Shown here in pieces: positions 18,301 through 26,915 of a stretch of DNA of 64,000 nt; position 1 is the first letter of the stretch; the number at the start of each line of letters is the position of its first letter. Where the stretch lies: NCBI GenBank assembly GCA_963790585.1, contig CAWBOY010000003.1, positions 124,001 through 188,000 of the forward strand. Reading direction: 5' to 3'. The DNA is from CAWBOY01 sp963790585 (GTDB lineage Bacteria > Planctomycetota > Planctomycetia > Gemmatales > Gemmataceae). The notes under the pieces were generated by a model, which saw only the letters and a list, made by a program, of their open reading frames with translations, was not told where the DNA came from and made no database searches. Position numbers and translations under genes: made by a program.

Positions 18301-18867
18301 CTGGCGGACCAATGCCTGCGCGGCCTACGCAAGCTCGGCCTGCGCGAGCAGATTGACGCATTGCTGACGCAGTTGTGTGAAGTCGTCCTGGGCACGGACA
18401 ATTTGCAAAATCTCGATCTCGAAGAGATCCCGCGCACCCCCGAGGCGCTGCGCACCCTGCTCCATGTCGCGGGTTGTTGGTATTATTTCGGCCGCTTCCG
18501 CGAAGCGGAAGGAATCCTGCAGGTCCTGCGCGGCACCCTCTATAAAGACCAAAGACTTGCCGAGAGGCCGCGCGAGCTGGCGAGCATTGTTTGCGCGTAT
18601 GCCAAGGCACTCGGCCAAGCGCCCGGTGCGGTGGCTCAGAAACGCCTCGACGAGCTATTCGAAAAGTTACCGGGCATCCGCGGCCGCGCTTCGACCAGCT
18701 CCCATTATAATTTGTTACAACTGGGCGTCGTCGAAGCAGTCGTGCTCGCCATAGTCCATGAAGATCTATTGCTCGGCTCGAGCGCTCGCCGCTGGCTCGA
18801 TGAGGATGAATATCTCGTGCGGCAGCGGATTCATCGGGATTTCCGGCGAATCGTGGCGACGGGGTGA
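15390..18867 (+). CDS. Large unknown protein upstream of MoxR, candidate ternary-system partner (frame breaks near 16080 and 17222-17242)
   Basis: Three successive frames (15390-16094, 16091-17338, 17305-18867) read as one protein of about 1,150 residues. At the second break, frame 2 ends ...LAAYLIWNAARKRQ and frame 1 supplies ALQARLATIQPFLEKHEGLL continuing smoothly, so a base is missing within 17222-17242. At the first break the frames overlap as GTGA (16091-16094), so either two coupled genes or another lost base is possible. The N-terminal part has VQGVGHALLQVYGPPYYSLL and IAYLERAPGVWVQVGHAHPL; the middle has a Lys/Pro-rich linker; the C-terminal half is helical-repeat-like. A 96-bp palindromic element is inserted in frame at 15866-15965. 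Planctomycete MoxR genes often follow large multi-domain partners of the MoxR-vWA-beta-propeller type; the match here is by context and not proven. Confidence 0.6.
15866..15965. mobile_element. Palindromic element inserted in frame in the MoxR partner gene
   Basis: Arms 15869-15901 and 15929-15962 pair with one mismatch (outer sequence AGAGCCTATCCGAAAAAGGG). The direct repeat TAAG flanks it (15866-15869 and 15962-15965). The net insertion is 96 bp, that is 32 codons, and the frame stays open through it. It encodes a low-complexity stretch between DAANEF and KPIAYLERAPG, which join naturally if it is removed. Confidence 0.8.
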
Positions 18868-18889
18868 GCGCATATAGGAACGACTCAGC

Positions 18890-19924
18890 ATGTCCCCACC
18901 CGCCGATTCCAAGCTGCCGCGCGAAGACTGGCCCTACGAGGAACTCCAAGAACAAGCCGAGGAGCTGCGCACCAAATTTCAACGCTTTCGCACCTCGTTG
19001 AGCCGTTTTTTCGTCCAAAAGCAAGAGCTGATCGACCTGATGCTCGTCGCGGCGATCGCTCAGGAGCCGCTCTTGCTCGTCGGTCCACCGGGGACGGCCA
19101 AGTCGGATCTCGTCCTCAAATTCAAAGACGCGCTCGGTCTCGGCGAAGGTGACTATTTCGAGTATATGCTGACGCGCTTCACGGAGCCGTCAGAGATTGT
19201 TGGCCCGATCGACATCGGCAAACTCCGCGAGGGCCGTTATATCCGCCGCGAAGAGGGCAAGCTGCCGACGGCACGGTTGGCGTTTCTCGATGAAATCTTC
19301 AAATCGAACTCGGCCATTCTGAATATCTTGTTGACGATCATCAACGAGCGGAAATTTTATCAGGACGGCGTGCCACAGCCCGTTCGTCTGCGCGTCCTGT
19401 TCGCCGCGACAAACGAGGTGCCTGAACAAGCGGAATTGGCGGCGTTGAAAGATCGGTTTTGTCTGAAAGCGGAGAGCCGATCGGTCCAAGAAGCCCATTT
19501 CACGGAGCTGATCGACTTTGGCATCCGTGGCGAGGTCTATCAAAAGCTCGGGCAGAAGCCGTGGTGCGAAGGTCATGCGTCGCTCGATGACATCCTCAAA
19601 GCGAGCCGTTATCTGACGCTGACGTTTGGCCGCCGGCATCGCTCTGGCCGCGGCGAGGAGCAGAACGATCGCCAGGTCTTCTTCCCCGCCGAGGTGTTCG
19701 ACGAGTTTCAACGGCTCATAAAGACGCTGGTGCGCGAGGATCGGATCTTCATCAGCGACCGCAAGCTCGTAAAGCTCTACAAGCTCTGCCGCGTCCGAGC
19801 CTGGCTCTTCACCGGTGGCACCGTGAGCCGCGATGACCTACGGCTGCTTGCCTTCCTCGGCGAGACGCATCAAGAGATCGAGCTGCTGCGCGACAAAGTG
19901 CCAAACTTGCTCGGTCTATCGTGA
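18890..19924 (+). CDS. MoxR-family AAA+ ATPase
   Basis: A 344-residue AAA+ ATPase. Walker A is GPPGTAKSD (about residue 66), Walker B LAFLDEIFKSN with the MoxR-type LNILLTIINER after it (about 128-145), and sensor 1 is FAATNEVPEQAE. The C-terminal helical lid ends with VPNLLGLS. This is the MoxR/RavA branch, ATP-driven chaperone-like enzymes that remodel partners, often through vWA proteins and metal sites. AGGA precedes the ATG, and the gene starts 22 bp after the large partner gene, so they form an operon. No vWA domain or beta-propeller gene lies within this window, so the remaining partners are absent, elsewhere, or hidden in the partner protein. Confidence 0.93.
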   Translation: MSPPADSKLPREDWPYEELQEQAEELRTKFQRFRTSLSRFFVQKQELIDLMLVAAIAQEPLLLVGPPGTAKSDLVLKFKDALGLGEGDYFEYMLTRFTEPSEIVGPIDIGKLREGRYIRREEGKLPTARLAFLDEIFKSNSAILNILLTIINERKFYQDGVPQPVRLRVLFAATNEVPEQAELAALKDRFCLKAESRSVQEAHFTELIDFGIRGEVYQKLGQKPWCEGHASLDDILKASRYLTLTFGRRHRSGRGEEQNDRQVFFPAEVFDEFQRLIKTLVREDRIFISDRKLVKLYKLCRVRAWLFTGGTVSRDDLRLLAFLGETHQEIELLRDKVPNLLGLS

Positions 19925-20072
19925 CGCCCCTGGACCATCCGCCATAAATAGCGCGCTTTATAAATTGGATTCCCTCGCGGCACCTTGTTAAAATCCGCTC
20001 CAGCATCAAACGAATAAGCGTATAGGAATCACGGGCCATCCTCCCATTTAACGAGTTTCAGGAGCTACCACG

Positions 20073-20509
20073 ATGTCTTCCTCTATGGACGAAATCAAAC
20101 GCCAGTTCGTCGAGCAGGTCAAGTTCGCGCCTACGATGACAAGTACATCGACAAAGACGAGGAACGCGAGATTCTCCAGATTGCCATAACGCAAGGAATC
20201 TCGGTCGACTCCGCACGGCAAGCCCTCGCTCAGGTCTGCGAGAGCAACAGCTACGTGCTCGAAAGCAAGGTTCTGACGAACCTCAAGGAGCTGGTCGAAC
20301 AGTTCGCCGGCAACGACGGCGTCATCAGCCAGAAAGAGTTTGACGATGCGCTCGCCATCTGCAAAAAGCAGACGCAGGGCAAGAAAAACGAAGTGCAGTG
20401 CAAACGTATGATCGTCGAGATAATCGAAGACAATGGCTACAAAGTGAAGACCGGCGGCTGGTTCGCCGCCGATTGGTACGCCGCGATTCGCAAGGAAGTT
20501 GGCAAGTAA
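20073..20509 (+). CDS. Small acidic protein with EF-hand-like or TerB-like segments (frameshift near 20128)
   Basis: AGGAG precedes an ATG at 20073 giving MSSSMDEIKRQFVEQVKF, after which the frame fails; one missing base near 20128 restores AYDDKYIDKDEEREILQIAI and the frame runs to 20509 (about 145 residues). It contains two acidic loop segments (DDKYIDKDEERE and AGNDGVISQKEFDD), suggestive of EF-hands or of the metal-binding loops of TerB-like helical proteins, and ends WFAADWYAAIRKEVGK. It follows the MoxR gene by about 150 bp on the same strand and could belong to the module. No family was identified with certainty. Confidence 0.6.
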
Positions 20510-20523
20510 TTTGAGCAGGTTGT

Positions 20524-20596
20524 GGTAAAAAATCTGGGGTGAACAATAAGATCGGATGCCTATCTCTTTCTTATTTCTCACCCCAGATTTTTTACC
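20524..20596. terminator. Bidirectional terminator-like hairpin between convergent genes
   Basis: Perfect 19-bp arms GGTAAAAAATCTGGGGTGA (20524-20542) and its reverse complement (20578-20596). The T-run in each arm makes it usable as an intrinsic terminator on both strands. The right arm encodes the last residues (LVKNLG) and TGA stop of the minus-strand phosphatase gene. Confidence 0.6.
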
Positions 20597-21156
20597 AGCA
20601 CACCGCGCTCGATGACACGCGCGGCCTCGAGTAGATTGTCCACGGCCCAATCCGGCTGGGCGTGCAAATCGGGTTCGCCGCGGCCCGCTTCGCCGGTGAG
20701 GACGAGGATGGTGCGGCAACCGGCGGCCTGGCCAGCGAGGATGTCGGACTTTTTGTCGCCGATCATGTAGCTCGTCGTCAGATCGATTTCATGTTCGCGC
20801 ACAGCGCGCAGCAACATTCCCGGCCGCGGCTTGCGGTCCTCCGACTCCTGACGATACGCGCCCACGCCATGTGTCGGATGATGCGGACAGTAATAGACAC
20901 CTGCCAAGACGACGCCTTGTTCGGCGAGCAGCCGGCCCAGGGCGGCGTTGCAATTCTGAGCGTCTTCTTCGGTGAACAACCCGCGCACGACACCGGCCTG
21001 ATTCGAGACGATGAACAGACGGTAGCCGAGGTCACGGAGCAGCACAAGGCCTTCGAGAGCGCCATCGAGGAGACGGAGATCGTCCGCGCGATGGACGTAG
21101 CCGCTGTCGTGGTTGATGGTGCCGTCGCGGTCGAGGAAGACGGCAGGCGCGGTCAT
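20578..21156 (-). CDS. gmhB: HAD-IIIA phosphatase, GmhB-like (heptose bisphosphate phosphatase)
   Basis: A 192-residue HAD hydrolase. Motif I is FLDRDGTIN (nucleophile Asp in DxDGT), motif II VSNQAGVVRG, motif III Lys in RKPRPGML and motif IV MIGDKKSDILAGQAAG. This matches D-glycero-D-manno-heptose 1,7-bisphosphate 7-phosphatases, which act before nucleotide activation of heptose; a matching nucleotidyltransferase lies at 27922. Oddly the zinc loop keeps CPHHP but lacks the usual downstream Cys pair, having QESEDRKPRP instead, so a zinc-free variant or a histidinol-phosphatase-like role is possible. Function is fairly secure at superfamily level, less at substrate level. Confidence 0.8.
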   Translation of the reverse strand: MTAPAVFLDRDGTINHDSGYVHRADDLRLLDGALEGLVLLRDLGYRLFIVSNQAGVVRGLFTEEDAQNCNAALGRLLAEQGVVLAGVYYCPHHPTHGVGAYRQESEDRKPRPGMLLRAVREHEIDLTTSYMIGDKKSDILAGQAAGCRTILVLTGEAGRGEPDLHAQPDWAVDNLLEAARVIERGVLVKNLG

Positions 21157-21186
21157 ACGGTTTGGACTCCCTATCGCACAGCATCG

Positions 21187-21278
21187 TTTAGCCGCGACCC
21201 GCAGGGGAGCGCTGTGCGATAGCGCTATTCAAGTAAAGCGCTATCTCCGAGCGCTCCCCTGCGGGTCGCGGCTAAACT
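21187..21278. repeat. Family A palindrome, perfect 28-bp arms
   Basis: Arms 21187-21214 (GTTTAGCCGCGACCCGCAGG continuing) and 21251-21278 are exact reverse complements with an inner AGCGCT core. Family A also occurs at 10977 and 40042. It lies between the gmhB-like and recD2 genes, both on the minus strand. Confidence 0.9.
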
Positions 21279-21313
21279 TACGCTGTGCGCGGGTCGAGTG
21301 CAAGAGAAGTCGT

Positions 21314-23548
21314 TTACTCGCGATCCTCAAAATCGCCCCGCTCGCCGAGCTTTAGCCGCCAGGCGAGCGCGGAACAGCGCCGCGCGGTCTCTTGCCGCGC
21401 AATCGCCATTTCGAGAGCTTTTTTGCTGCCGACGACGACCACGAGCTTTTTGCCGCGCGTGACGCCGGTGTAGAGCAGGTTGCGTTGTAGCATCATGTAG
21501 TGTTGAGTGTGCAGTGGAATGATGACGGCGGGATATTCCGAGCCTTGACTCTTATGGATGGTCATGGCATAGGCGAGAATGACCTCATCCAGATCGCCTA
21601 TATCGTAATTGACGCGCCGGCCGTCGAATTCAAGCGTCACTTCTCCTTCTTCCTCATCGATCGCCACGACGCGGCCGACGTCGCCGTTGAAGACTTCTTT
21701 TTTGTAGTTGTTACGTCGCTGGAGCACCTTGTCGCCGACGCGATATTTGCGGCCGAAGCGCTCGATTTCGCCCTGGCCGCGGTCGGGATTGAGGATCTCC
21801 TGCATTTGCCGATTCAGCGTCTCAGCGCCCAGGGCCGAGCGATTCATCGGCGTCAAGACTTGGATGTCGCGCAAGGGGTCGAAGCCGTAACGCTTGGGAA
21901 TGCGCTCGCGCACCATCGTCATCAGGCGCTCGACGATGGTTTCCGGATTTTCCGCCTCCACAAAGTAGAAATCTCCCTGGCCCGGCGGAGCGGACTGGGG
22001 GATTTGACCATGCAGGATGGCGTGAGCGGCACGCACGATCCAGCTTTTTTCGGCCTGGCGGAACACTTCCGTCAAGCGCGCCACCGGAAGAACGCCCGAG
22101 GCGATCAGGTCGCGCAGGACGATTCCCGGGCCGACCGACGGCAGCTGATCGACGTCGCCGACCAGAACCAGACAAGCCTGCGCCGGCAACGCCCGCACCA
22201 GTTGGTGCATAAGCGACAGATCGACCATCGAGACCTCATCGACCACGAGCAAATCGAGGTCGATCGTGTTGGCTTGATCGCGCTTGAAACCGCCGAGAAT
22301 CGGATCGAATTCGAGCAGACGATGAATCGTCTTGGCCTGAAGGCCGGTCGTCTCCGTCAATCGTTTCGCGGCGCGGCCCGTCGGAGCACAGAGACAGCAG
22401 TTTAGTCTGTGGGCTGTGAAAACTTCGAGAATGGCCCGAACGATCGTCGTCTTGCCGACGCCTGGGCCGCCCGTGATGATGAGGACGCGATGCCGCAACG
22501 CGGCAGCGACGGCCTCGCGCTGACTAGGAGCCAACTCGACGCCCATCTTTCGCTCGGCGCGGGCTAATAAATCCGCTTCGCCCCCTTTCCCCGCCAAACG
22601 ATCCTTGAGGGGATGCTCCCCCGTTGTCAGCAAGCGCAGTTGCCTTGCCAGATTCTTCTCGGCGAGAAAGAGCCCTTTTAAATAGAGCCACGGCTCATCC
22701 AGGCCTTCGGGCCGCGAATGCACGCCGGTGGCGGTGAACGGCTCGCGAATCAGCTCGCCGCCTTTGGTCTCGGCCTCGACAGCGGCGAGGAGGAGTTCAC
22801 GCGGCATATCCGGTAGCTCGGCGCTGGTCCGTTCGAGCACGCCGGCTTCGGGATAGCCAACATGTCCTTCGTGACTCAGTTGCTGCAAGGTGTAGGTCAG
22901 CGCCGCTCGAGCGCGAAAGGGGGAGGCGCGATCGATGCCAAGAGAGGCGCCTAAGTCGTCCGCCGTCTTGAAGCCGAAGCCCCAGACTTCCGACGCGAGG
23001 CGATAGGGGTTGATGCGCACGATGTCGACCGCATGATCGCCGTAGGTCTTGTAGATACGGGCGGTGCGCGCTGTGCCGACGCCGTGCGATTGCAGGAAGA
23101 CCATGATGCCGCGCACCGCCTTCTGCTCTTGCCAGCTTTCGCGGATCCTTTGTATCCGTTTTGGGCCGATTCCTTTGATCTCGCGGAGAAACGCCGGGCT
23201 TTCGTCGATGATTTCCAGAGTGCGCTCGCCGAATGTCTCGACGATCAGCCGCGCGATATGTGGGCCAATTCCTTTGACGAGGCCCGAGGAGAGGTATTTC
23301 TCGATCCCCTCTGCCGTGCCAGGCGGCATGCAGCGCAGCGTCTCAGCGCGGAATTGCCGGCCATACTCGCGGTCGTCGACCCAGGCGCCGACCGCTTCGA
23401 CATGTTCGCCGGCCACGACGCGCGGCACGCTGCCGACGATGGTCGTCTGGCCGCGCTCGCCGCGCACCTGGACCTTGAGCACGGCCCAGCCGTTGTCCGA
23501 ATTGTGATACGTCACCCGCTCGACGGTGCCGCTGAGTGTTACCGACAT
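21314..23548 (-). CDS. recD2: RecD2-type ATP-dependent DNA helicase
   Basis: A 744-residue SF1B helicase. The start is MSVTLSGTVERVTYHNSDNG at 23546-23548, the usual RecD2 N-terminal OB-like domain; an upstream in-frame start lacks homology. A helix-hairpin-helix region follows near residue 126 (IKGIGPKRIQRIRESWQEQK). Walker A is GGPGVGKTTIVRAIL near residue 358, motif II LLVVDEVSMVD, then VLVGDVDQLPSVGPG near 466 and the C-terminal motif TIHKSQGSEYPAVI near 666. RecD2 unwinds DNA 5'-3' and acts in repair and recombination outside RecBCD. No RecB or RecC is nearby. Start of a minus-strand transcript divergent from the YmdB-like gene. Confidence 0.95.
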   Translation of the reverse strand: MSVTLSGTVERVTYHNSDNGWAVLKVQVRGERGQTTIVGSVPRVVAGEHVEAVGAWVDDREYGRQFRAETLRCMPPGTAEGIEKYLSSGLVKGIGPHIARLIVETFGERTLEIIDESPAFLREIKGIGPKRIQRIRESWQEQKAVRGIMVFLQSHGVGTARTARIYKTYGDHAVDIVRINPYRLASEVWGFGFKTADDLGASLGIDRASPFRARAALTYTLQQLSHEGHVGYPEAGVLERTSAELPDMPRELLLAAVEAETKGGELIREPFTATGVHSRPEGLDEPWLYLKGLFLAEKNLARQLRLLTTGEHPLKDRLAGKGGEADLLARAERKMGVELAPSQREAVAAALRHRVLIITGGPGVGKTTIVRAILEVFTAHRLNCCLCAPTGRAAKRLTETTGLQAKTIHRLLEFDPILGGFKRDQANTIDLDLLVVDEVSMVDLSLMHQLVRALPAQACLVLVGDVDQLPSVGPGIVLRDLIASGVLPVARLTEVFRQAEKSWIVRAAHAILHGQIPQSAPPGQGDFYFVEAENPETIVERLMTMVRERIPKRYGFDPLRDIQVLTPMNRSALGAETLNRQMQEILNPDRGQGEIERFGRKYRVGDKVLQRRNNYKKEVFNGDVGRVVAIDEEEGEVTLEFDGRRVNYDIGDLDEVILAYAMTIHKSQGSEYPAVIIPLHTQHYMMLQRNLLYTGVTRGKKLVVVVGSKKALEMAIARQETARRCSALAWRLKLGERGDFEDRE

Positions 23549-23655
23549 GAGCGTGATTGTAACCGAATGGAACGGGCATGGCGAACCCGGCAGGCGTCCG
23601 CGTTGGTAGCGGAATTCGGGCGTGACAAGGTACAACTCCCATCTATAATGCCGTG

Positions 23656-24468
23656 ATGCGTATCCTCTTTCTCGGTGATATCGTCGGGCCGCCGGGTGTG
23701 ACCTTGTTGCGGCGTTTCCTGCCAGGCCTGATCCAGCATGAGCGGCTCGATTGCGTCATCGCCAACGCGGAGAATGCGGCCGGCGGCTCCGGGCTGACTC
23801 CCAATCTCTACAAGAAGATCCGTGACGCTGGCGTCGATCTCGTCACCTTGGGCGATCACATCTACAAGAAAGCCGAGATCATCTCGACACTGACCAAGGA
23901 AGAGCGGGTCTGCAAGCCGGCCAATTTCCCGGCCGAAGCTCCCGGCCGCGAATGGGCCCATGCGGTGGTGCGCGACGGCACCGATGTCATCGCGGTGTCA
24001 TTGCTCGGGCGAACATATATGCGCTCGGTCGATTGCCCGTTTCACGCGGCGGACCGTGTCCTGGCCGCGCTCGCGTCCAAGTATCGCGTCATCATCGTCG
24101 ATATACACGCCGAGGCGACGGCGGATAAATATCTCGTGGGCCATCATCTCAAAGGCCGCGTGAGTGCCGTTCTGGGCACTCATACCCATGTGCAAACCGC
24201 TGATGAGCAGATTCTGCCCGGCGGCACAGCGTTTCTATGCGACGCGGGTATGACGGGGCCCTATGAGAGCATTCTGGGCCGGCGCATCGACCGGGTTCTC
24301 GGAACGACGACGACCTTTGTGCCGAGTCAGTTCGACGTGGCCGACGGGGATGTGCGCCTGGCCGGCGCGATCGTCGAGATCGATCCGGCGACGGGCCAGG
24401 CAAGCGCCATTCGACGGGTGATGTTAGGGGAAAAGCAGTTGCTGGAGATGATGCCGACGACGGTGTGA
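23656..24468 (+). CDS. YmdB-family metallophosphoesterase (TIGR00282)
   Basis: About 270 residues starting MRILFLGDIVGPPGVTLLRR at the ATG 23656 (an in-frame GTG is one codon upstream). Metal-binding residues are visible in GDIVG, the ANAENAAGG block, VTLGDHIYKK, IIVDIHAEATADK and GTHTHVQTAD. The family hydrolyses cyclic nucleotides (2',3'-cNMPs in Bacillus YmdB) and affects RNA turnover and biofilm choice. The downstream dehydrogenase starts 25 bp later on the same strand, so the two may be co-transcribed. Confidence 0.93.
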   Translation: MRILFLGDIVGPPGVTLLRRFLPGLIQHERLDCVIANAENAAGGSGLTPNLYKKIRDAGVDLVTLGDHIYKKAEIISTLTKEERVCKPANFPAEAPGREWAHAVVRDGTDVIAVSLLGRTYMRSVDCPFHAADRVLAALASKYRVIIVDIHAEATADKYLVGHHLKGRVSAVLGTHTHVQTADEQILPGGTAFLCDAGMTGPYESILGRRIDRVLGTTTTFVPSQFDVADGDVRLAGAIVEIDPATGQASAIRRVMLGEKQLLEMMPTTV

Positions 24469-24492
24469 AGGAACAACCTCCGAGATTCGACC

Positions 24493-25814
24493 ATGTCCTC
24501 TACCGCCGACCAACTGAGCCAGGCATTGACGGAACGCACCGCCCGCGTCGCCGTGCTCGGGCTTGGCTACGCCGGCTTGCCGCTTGCCGAGGCGTTTGTG
24601 CAGGCTGGCTTCCACGTTTTGGGCTACGACATCGACGCGCACAAGATTCAACTACTGCAACAAGGCCGAGGCTATCTGGGACATTTCAGCTCTGCTCGCG
24701 TGCAAATGCTGCGCTCCACCGGCCGGTTCGAAGCGAGCGGCGCCGAGACAGAGTTGGCGTCCGCCGACGTGTTGATTCTGTGCGTTCCGACGCCGCTGAC
24801 GGCGGCGCGAGAGCCCGATCTCACGGCCGTCATTGCGGCGACCAATGCCGTGGCGCGGTCATTGCGGGCCGGGAAGCTCGTCGTCCTCGAAAGTACGACC
24901 TATCCAGGAACGACGCGCACGGTAGTGCGGCCGATCTTGGAGGCGGAGGGCCTGCGGCGGGGCGCGATTTCTTTCTGGCGTTTAGCCCGGAGCGGGAAGA
25001 CCCTGGCAACCGCGAGCATTCGACGAGCAGCATTCCGCGCGTCGTCGGCGGCATCGATCCCTTGAGCGGGCGCCTCGCGGTCCAGCTCTATGAGGCGGCG
25101 GTGCGCCAGGTCGTGCCGGTCTCGAACGCCGACGTGGCCGAGGCGAGCAAGATCCTGGAGAACACGTATCGAGCGGTGAATATCGCGCTCGTGAATGAGC
25201 TGAAAATCCTTTACCAGCGCATGGGCATCGACATCTGGGAAGTGATCGACGCGGCGAAGACCAAGCCGTTTGGCTTTCAAGCGTTTTATCCGGGGCCGGG
25301 CTGGGGCGGGCATTGCATTCCGATCGATCCGTTCTACCTGGCCTGGGCCGGGCGCAAGGCGGGCGTACCGGCGCGATTCGTCGAGCTGGCCGGCGAAATC
25401 AATACGGCGATGACGAACTTCGTCGTCGATCGCGTCATCGACGCGCTCAACGAGCGGAGCAAGCCGTTGCGCGGCAGTCAGATTCTCTTATTAGGGATGG
25501 CCTATAAGCGCGACGTCGAGGATTGCCGCGAATCGCCGGGGTTGGAGCTGTTGGGGCTCTTGCGCGAAAAGGGAGCCGTGGTTAGCTACAACGATCCGCA
25601 CGTCCCGGAGATGACGCCAGCGCATCATGGTGTCGCGCTGACGAGTCAGGAATTGACCGAGGAATTCGTGAGCCGCCAGGACTGCGTCATCGTCGTGACC
25701 GATCATTCTAGCTACGACTGGTCCTGGCTCGCCGCTCAGGCGCGTCTCCTCGTCGATACCCGCAATGCCCTTCGCGGCGTGACTGGGCGCCGCGATCACA
25801 TCGTCAAGGCATGA
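24493..25814 (+). CDS. Nucleotide-sugar dehydrogenase (UDP-glucose/UDP-HexNAc 6-dehydrogenase family; frameshift near 24965)
   Basis: The N-terminal frame from ATG 24493 shows the Rossmann motif VLGLGYAGLPLAEAF and CVPTPL, then derails after EGLRRG. One missing base near 24965 restores DFFLAFSPEREDPGN and the rest: NTYRAVNIALVNELKIL, the catalytic loop GPGWGGHCIPIDPFYL with the nucleophile Cys, and C-terminal MAYKRDVEDCRESPGLELL. The repaired length of about 440 residues is normal. The C-terminal VVTDHSSYDWSWL resembles UDP-N-acetylglucosamine/mannosamine 6-dehydrogenases (WbpA/WecC) more than UGD. It makes uronic acid sugar nucleotides for surface polysaccharide. The gene is otherwise intact, so the indel is suspect. 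Confidence 0.85.
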
Positions 25815-25838
25815 TGTTTCGAGGTTAGTGAGCCTGGC

Positions 25839-26231
25839 TCACTTGATGCCGAACTTCTCGAGCATTTTCGTGAATTCGGGAATCTTGGTGACGACCTTCG
25901 ATTTGATTCGGGTCAGGAACTTAGTCTTGCCTTCCGTCGGCTTGCCGATGCAGTCGCCGAATTTCTTGACGCGTGCCGGGGTGAGCTTGCTGTCGGTCAA
26001 ATACTTTTCGAGCGCTTCGTGGTAGAGCTTTTCGAATTTCGGCGTCACGGTGGTGGTCGCGGCTTTAGCTTTCTTGTTCGCGGCCACCCACAATTCGCCC
26101 AAAAAGTCGAGTTCTTCGTCGTCGATAATTTTGTCCGCCCACAGGTACTTTCTGAGCAGTTTGACTTCCGCTTCGTCGATCTTCCCGTCGGCGAGAAGAG
26201 CGGACTGCGCGAGTTTCTTCCAGTCGGCCAT
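25839..26231 (-). CDS. TerB-like small protein
   Basis: A 130-residue helical protein that begins MADWKKLAQSALLADGKIDE then AEVKLLRKYLWADKIIDDEE. The ADGKIDEAE and DKIIDDEE loops match the acidic metal-binding loops of TerB/DjlA N-terminal domains. The C-terminal half is Lys-rich (KSKVVTKIPEFTKMLEKFG). An AGGAG lies 7 bases before the ATG at 26229-26231. TerB-like domains are linked to stress and metal responses, but no ter genes are nearby. It is single and converges on the dehydrogenase. Confidence 0.65.
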   Translation of the reverse strand: MADWKKLAQSALLADGKIDEAEVKLLRKYLWADKIIDDEELDFLGELWVAANKKAKAATTTVTPKFEKLYHEALEKYLTDSKLTPARVKKFGDCIGKPTEGKTKFLTRIKSKVVTKIPEFTKMLEKFGIK

Positions 26232-26535
26232 AGTGATCTCCTAAGATGCCATTCGTGCGCGTCTTCGGAGTCACCAATGACCACCGTCGCGCCTACCATA
26301 GTTCAAAGATACGAAGAATACTCTATTTCGGCGCGGGGCCGTACTAAAATTATCGATGAAAAACGCCGATTTCGAGTCTCGTCAGCGACCGACGCCGCGA
26401 AAGCACGCATTTTATGGGCGTTCCTGAGCGCGGCGGACGGCCGTGCGCGCCGGCTCTATACTGTCCTGCGCAGGGCCGTCTTGTCTTTGATTTAACTTTG
26501 GCTCACAACGATAACGAAAAATGAGGAGTCCGCCG
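26232..26535. other. Intergenic region, nothing recognised
   Basis: A 304-bp stretch between the divergent TerB-like and Dabb genes. It must hold both promoters. No repeat, RNA gene or convincing reading frame was seen. Confidence 0.6.
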
Positions 26536-26838
26536 ATGCTCGCGCACAATGTCTATTTCACGTTGCACGACGGTTCGCCGGCCGCGAGCAAGACGCTGAT
26601 CGATGCCTGCAAGAAATACCTGGCCCCCCATGCGGGCATCTCCTTTTTCGGCTGCGGAGTGCTAGCGGAAGAACTCAAGCGCGAGGTAAACGACCGTGCG
26701 TTTGACGTAGCTCTGCACATCGTCTTCGTCGATGCGGCGGCACACGACGTCTACCAGGACACCCCCGCGCATCATCAATTCATCGAAGAAAACAAGGCGA
26801 ATTGGAAACAAGTCCGGGTGTTTGATTCGGTGATTTGA
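26536..26838 (+). CDS. Dabb (stress-responsive A/B barrel) domain protein
   Basis: A 100-residue protein (MLAHNVYFTLHDGSPAASKT, KKYLAPHAGISFFGCGVLAE, DVALHIVFVDAAAHDVYQDT, PAHHQFIEENKANWKQVRVF) with the ferredoxin-like fold and His pattern of the Dabb family. The second in-frame ATG, at 26536, is chosen because AGGAG at 26524-26528 sits 7 bases before it. Related proteins are small stress proteins or monooxygenase-like enzymes; the specific role is unknown. It is followed 77 bp later by the DUF4337 gene. Confidence 0.85.
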   Translation: MLAHNVYFTLHDGSPAASKTLIDACKKYLAPHAGISFFGCGVLAEELKREVNDRAFDVALHIVFVDAAAHDVYQDTPAHHQFIEENKANWKQVRVFDSVI

Positions 26839-26915
26839 ATTCGCAAAGAGGCTTTCCTCACCCCCAAGTATGGGGGCAAGGAGCCTCACATACAATCTCT
26901 TACCGCTGAGGCAGC

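Noticed and set aside
21500..22405. A 301-codon plus-strand frame
   Set aside because: Antisense shadow of recD2, whose motifs are unambiguous on the minus strand.
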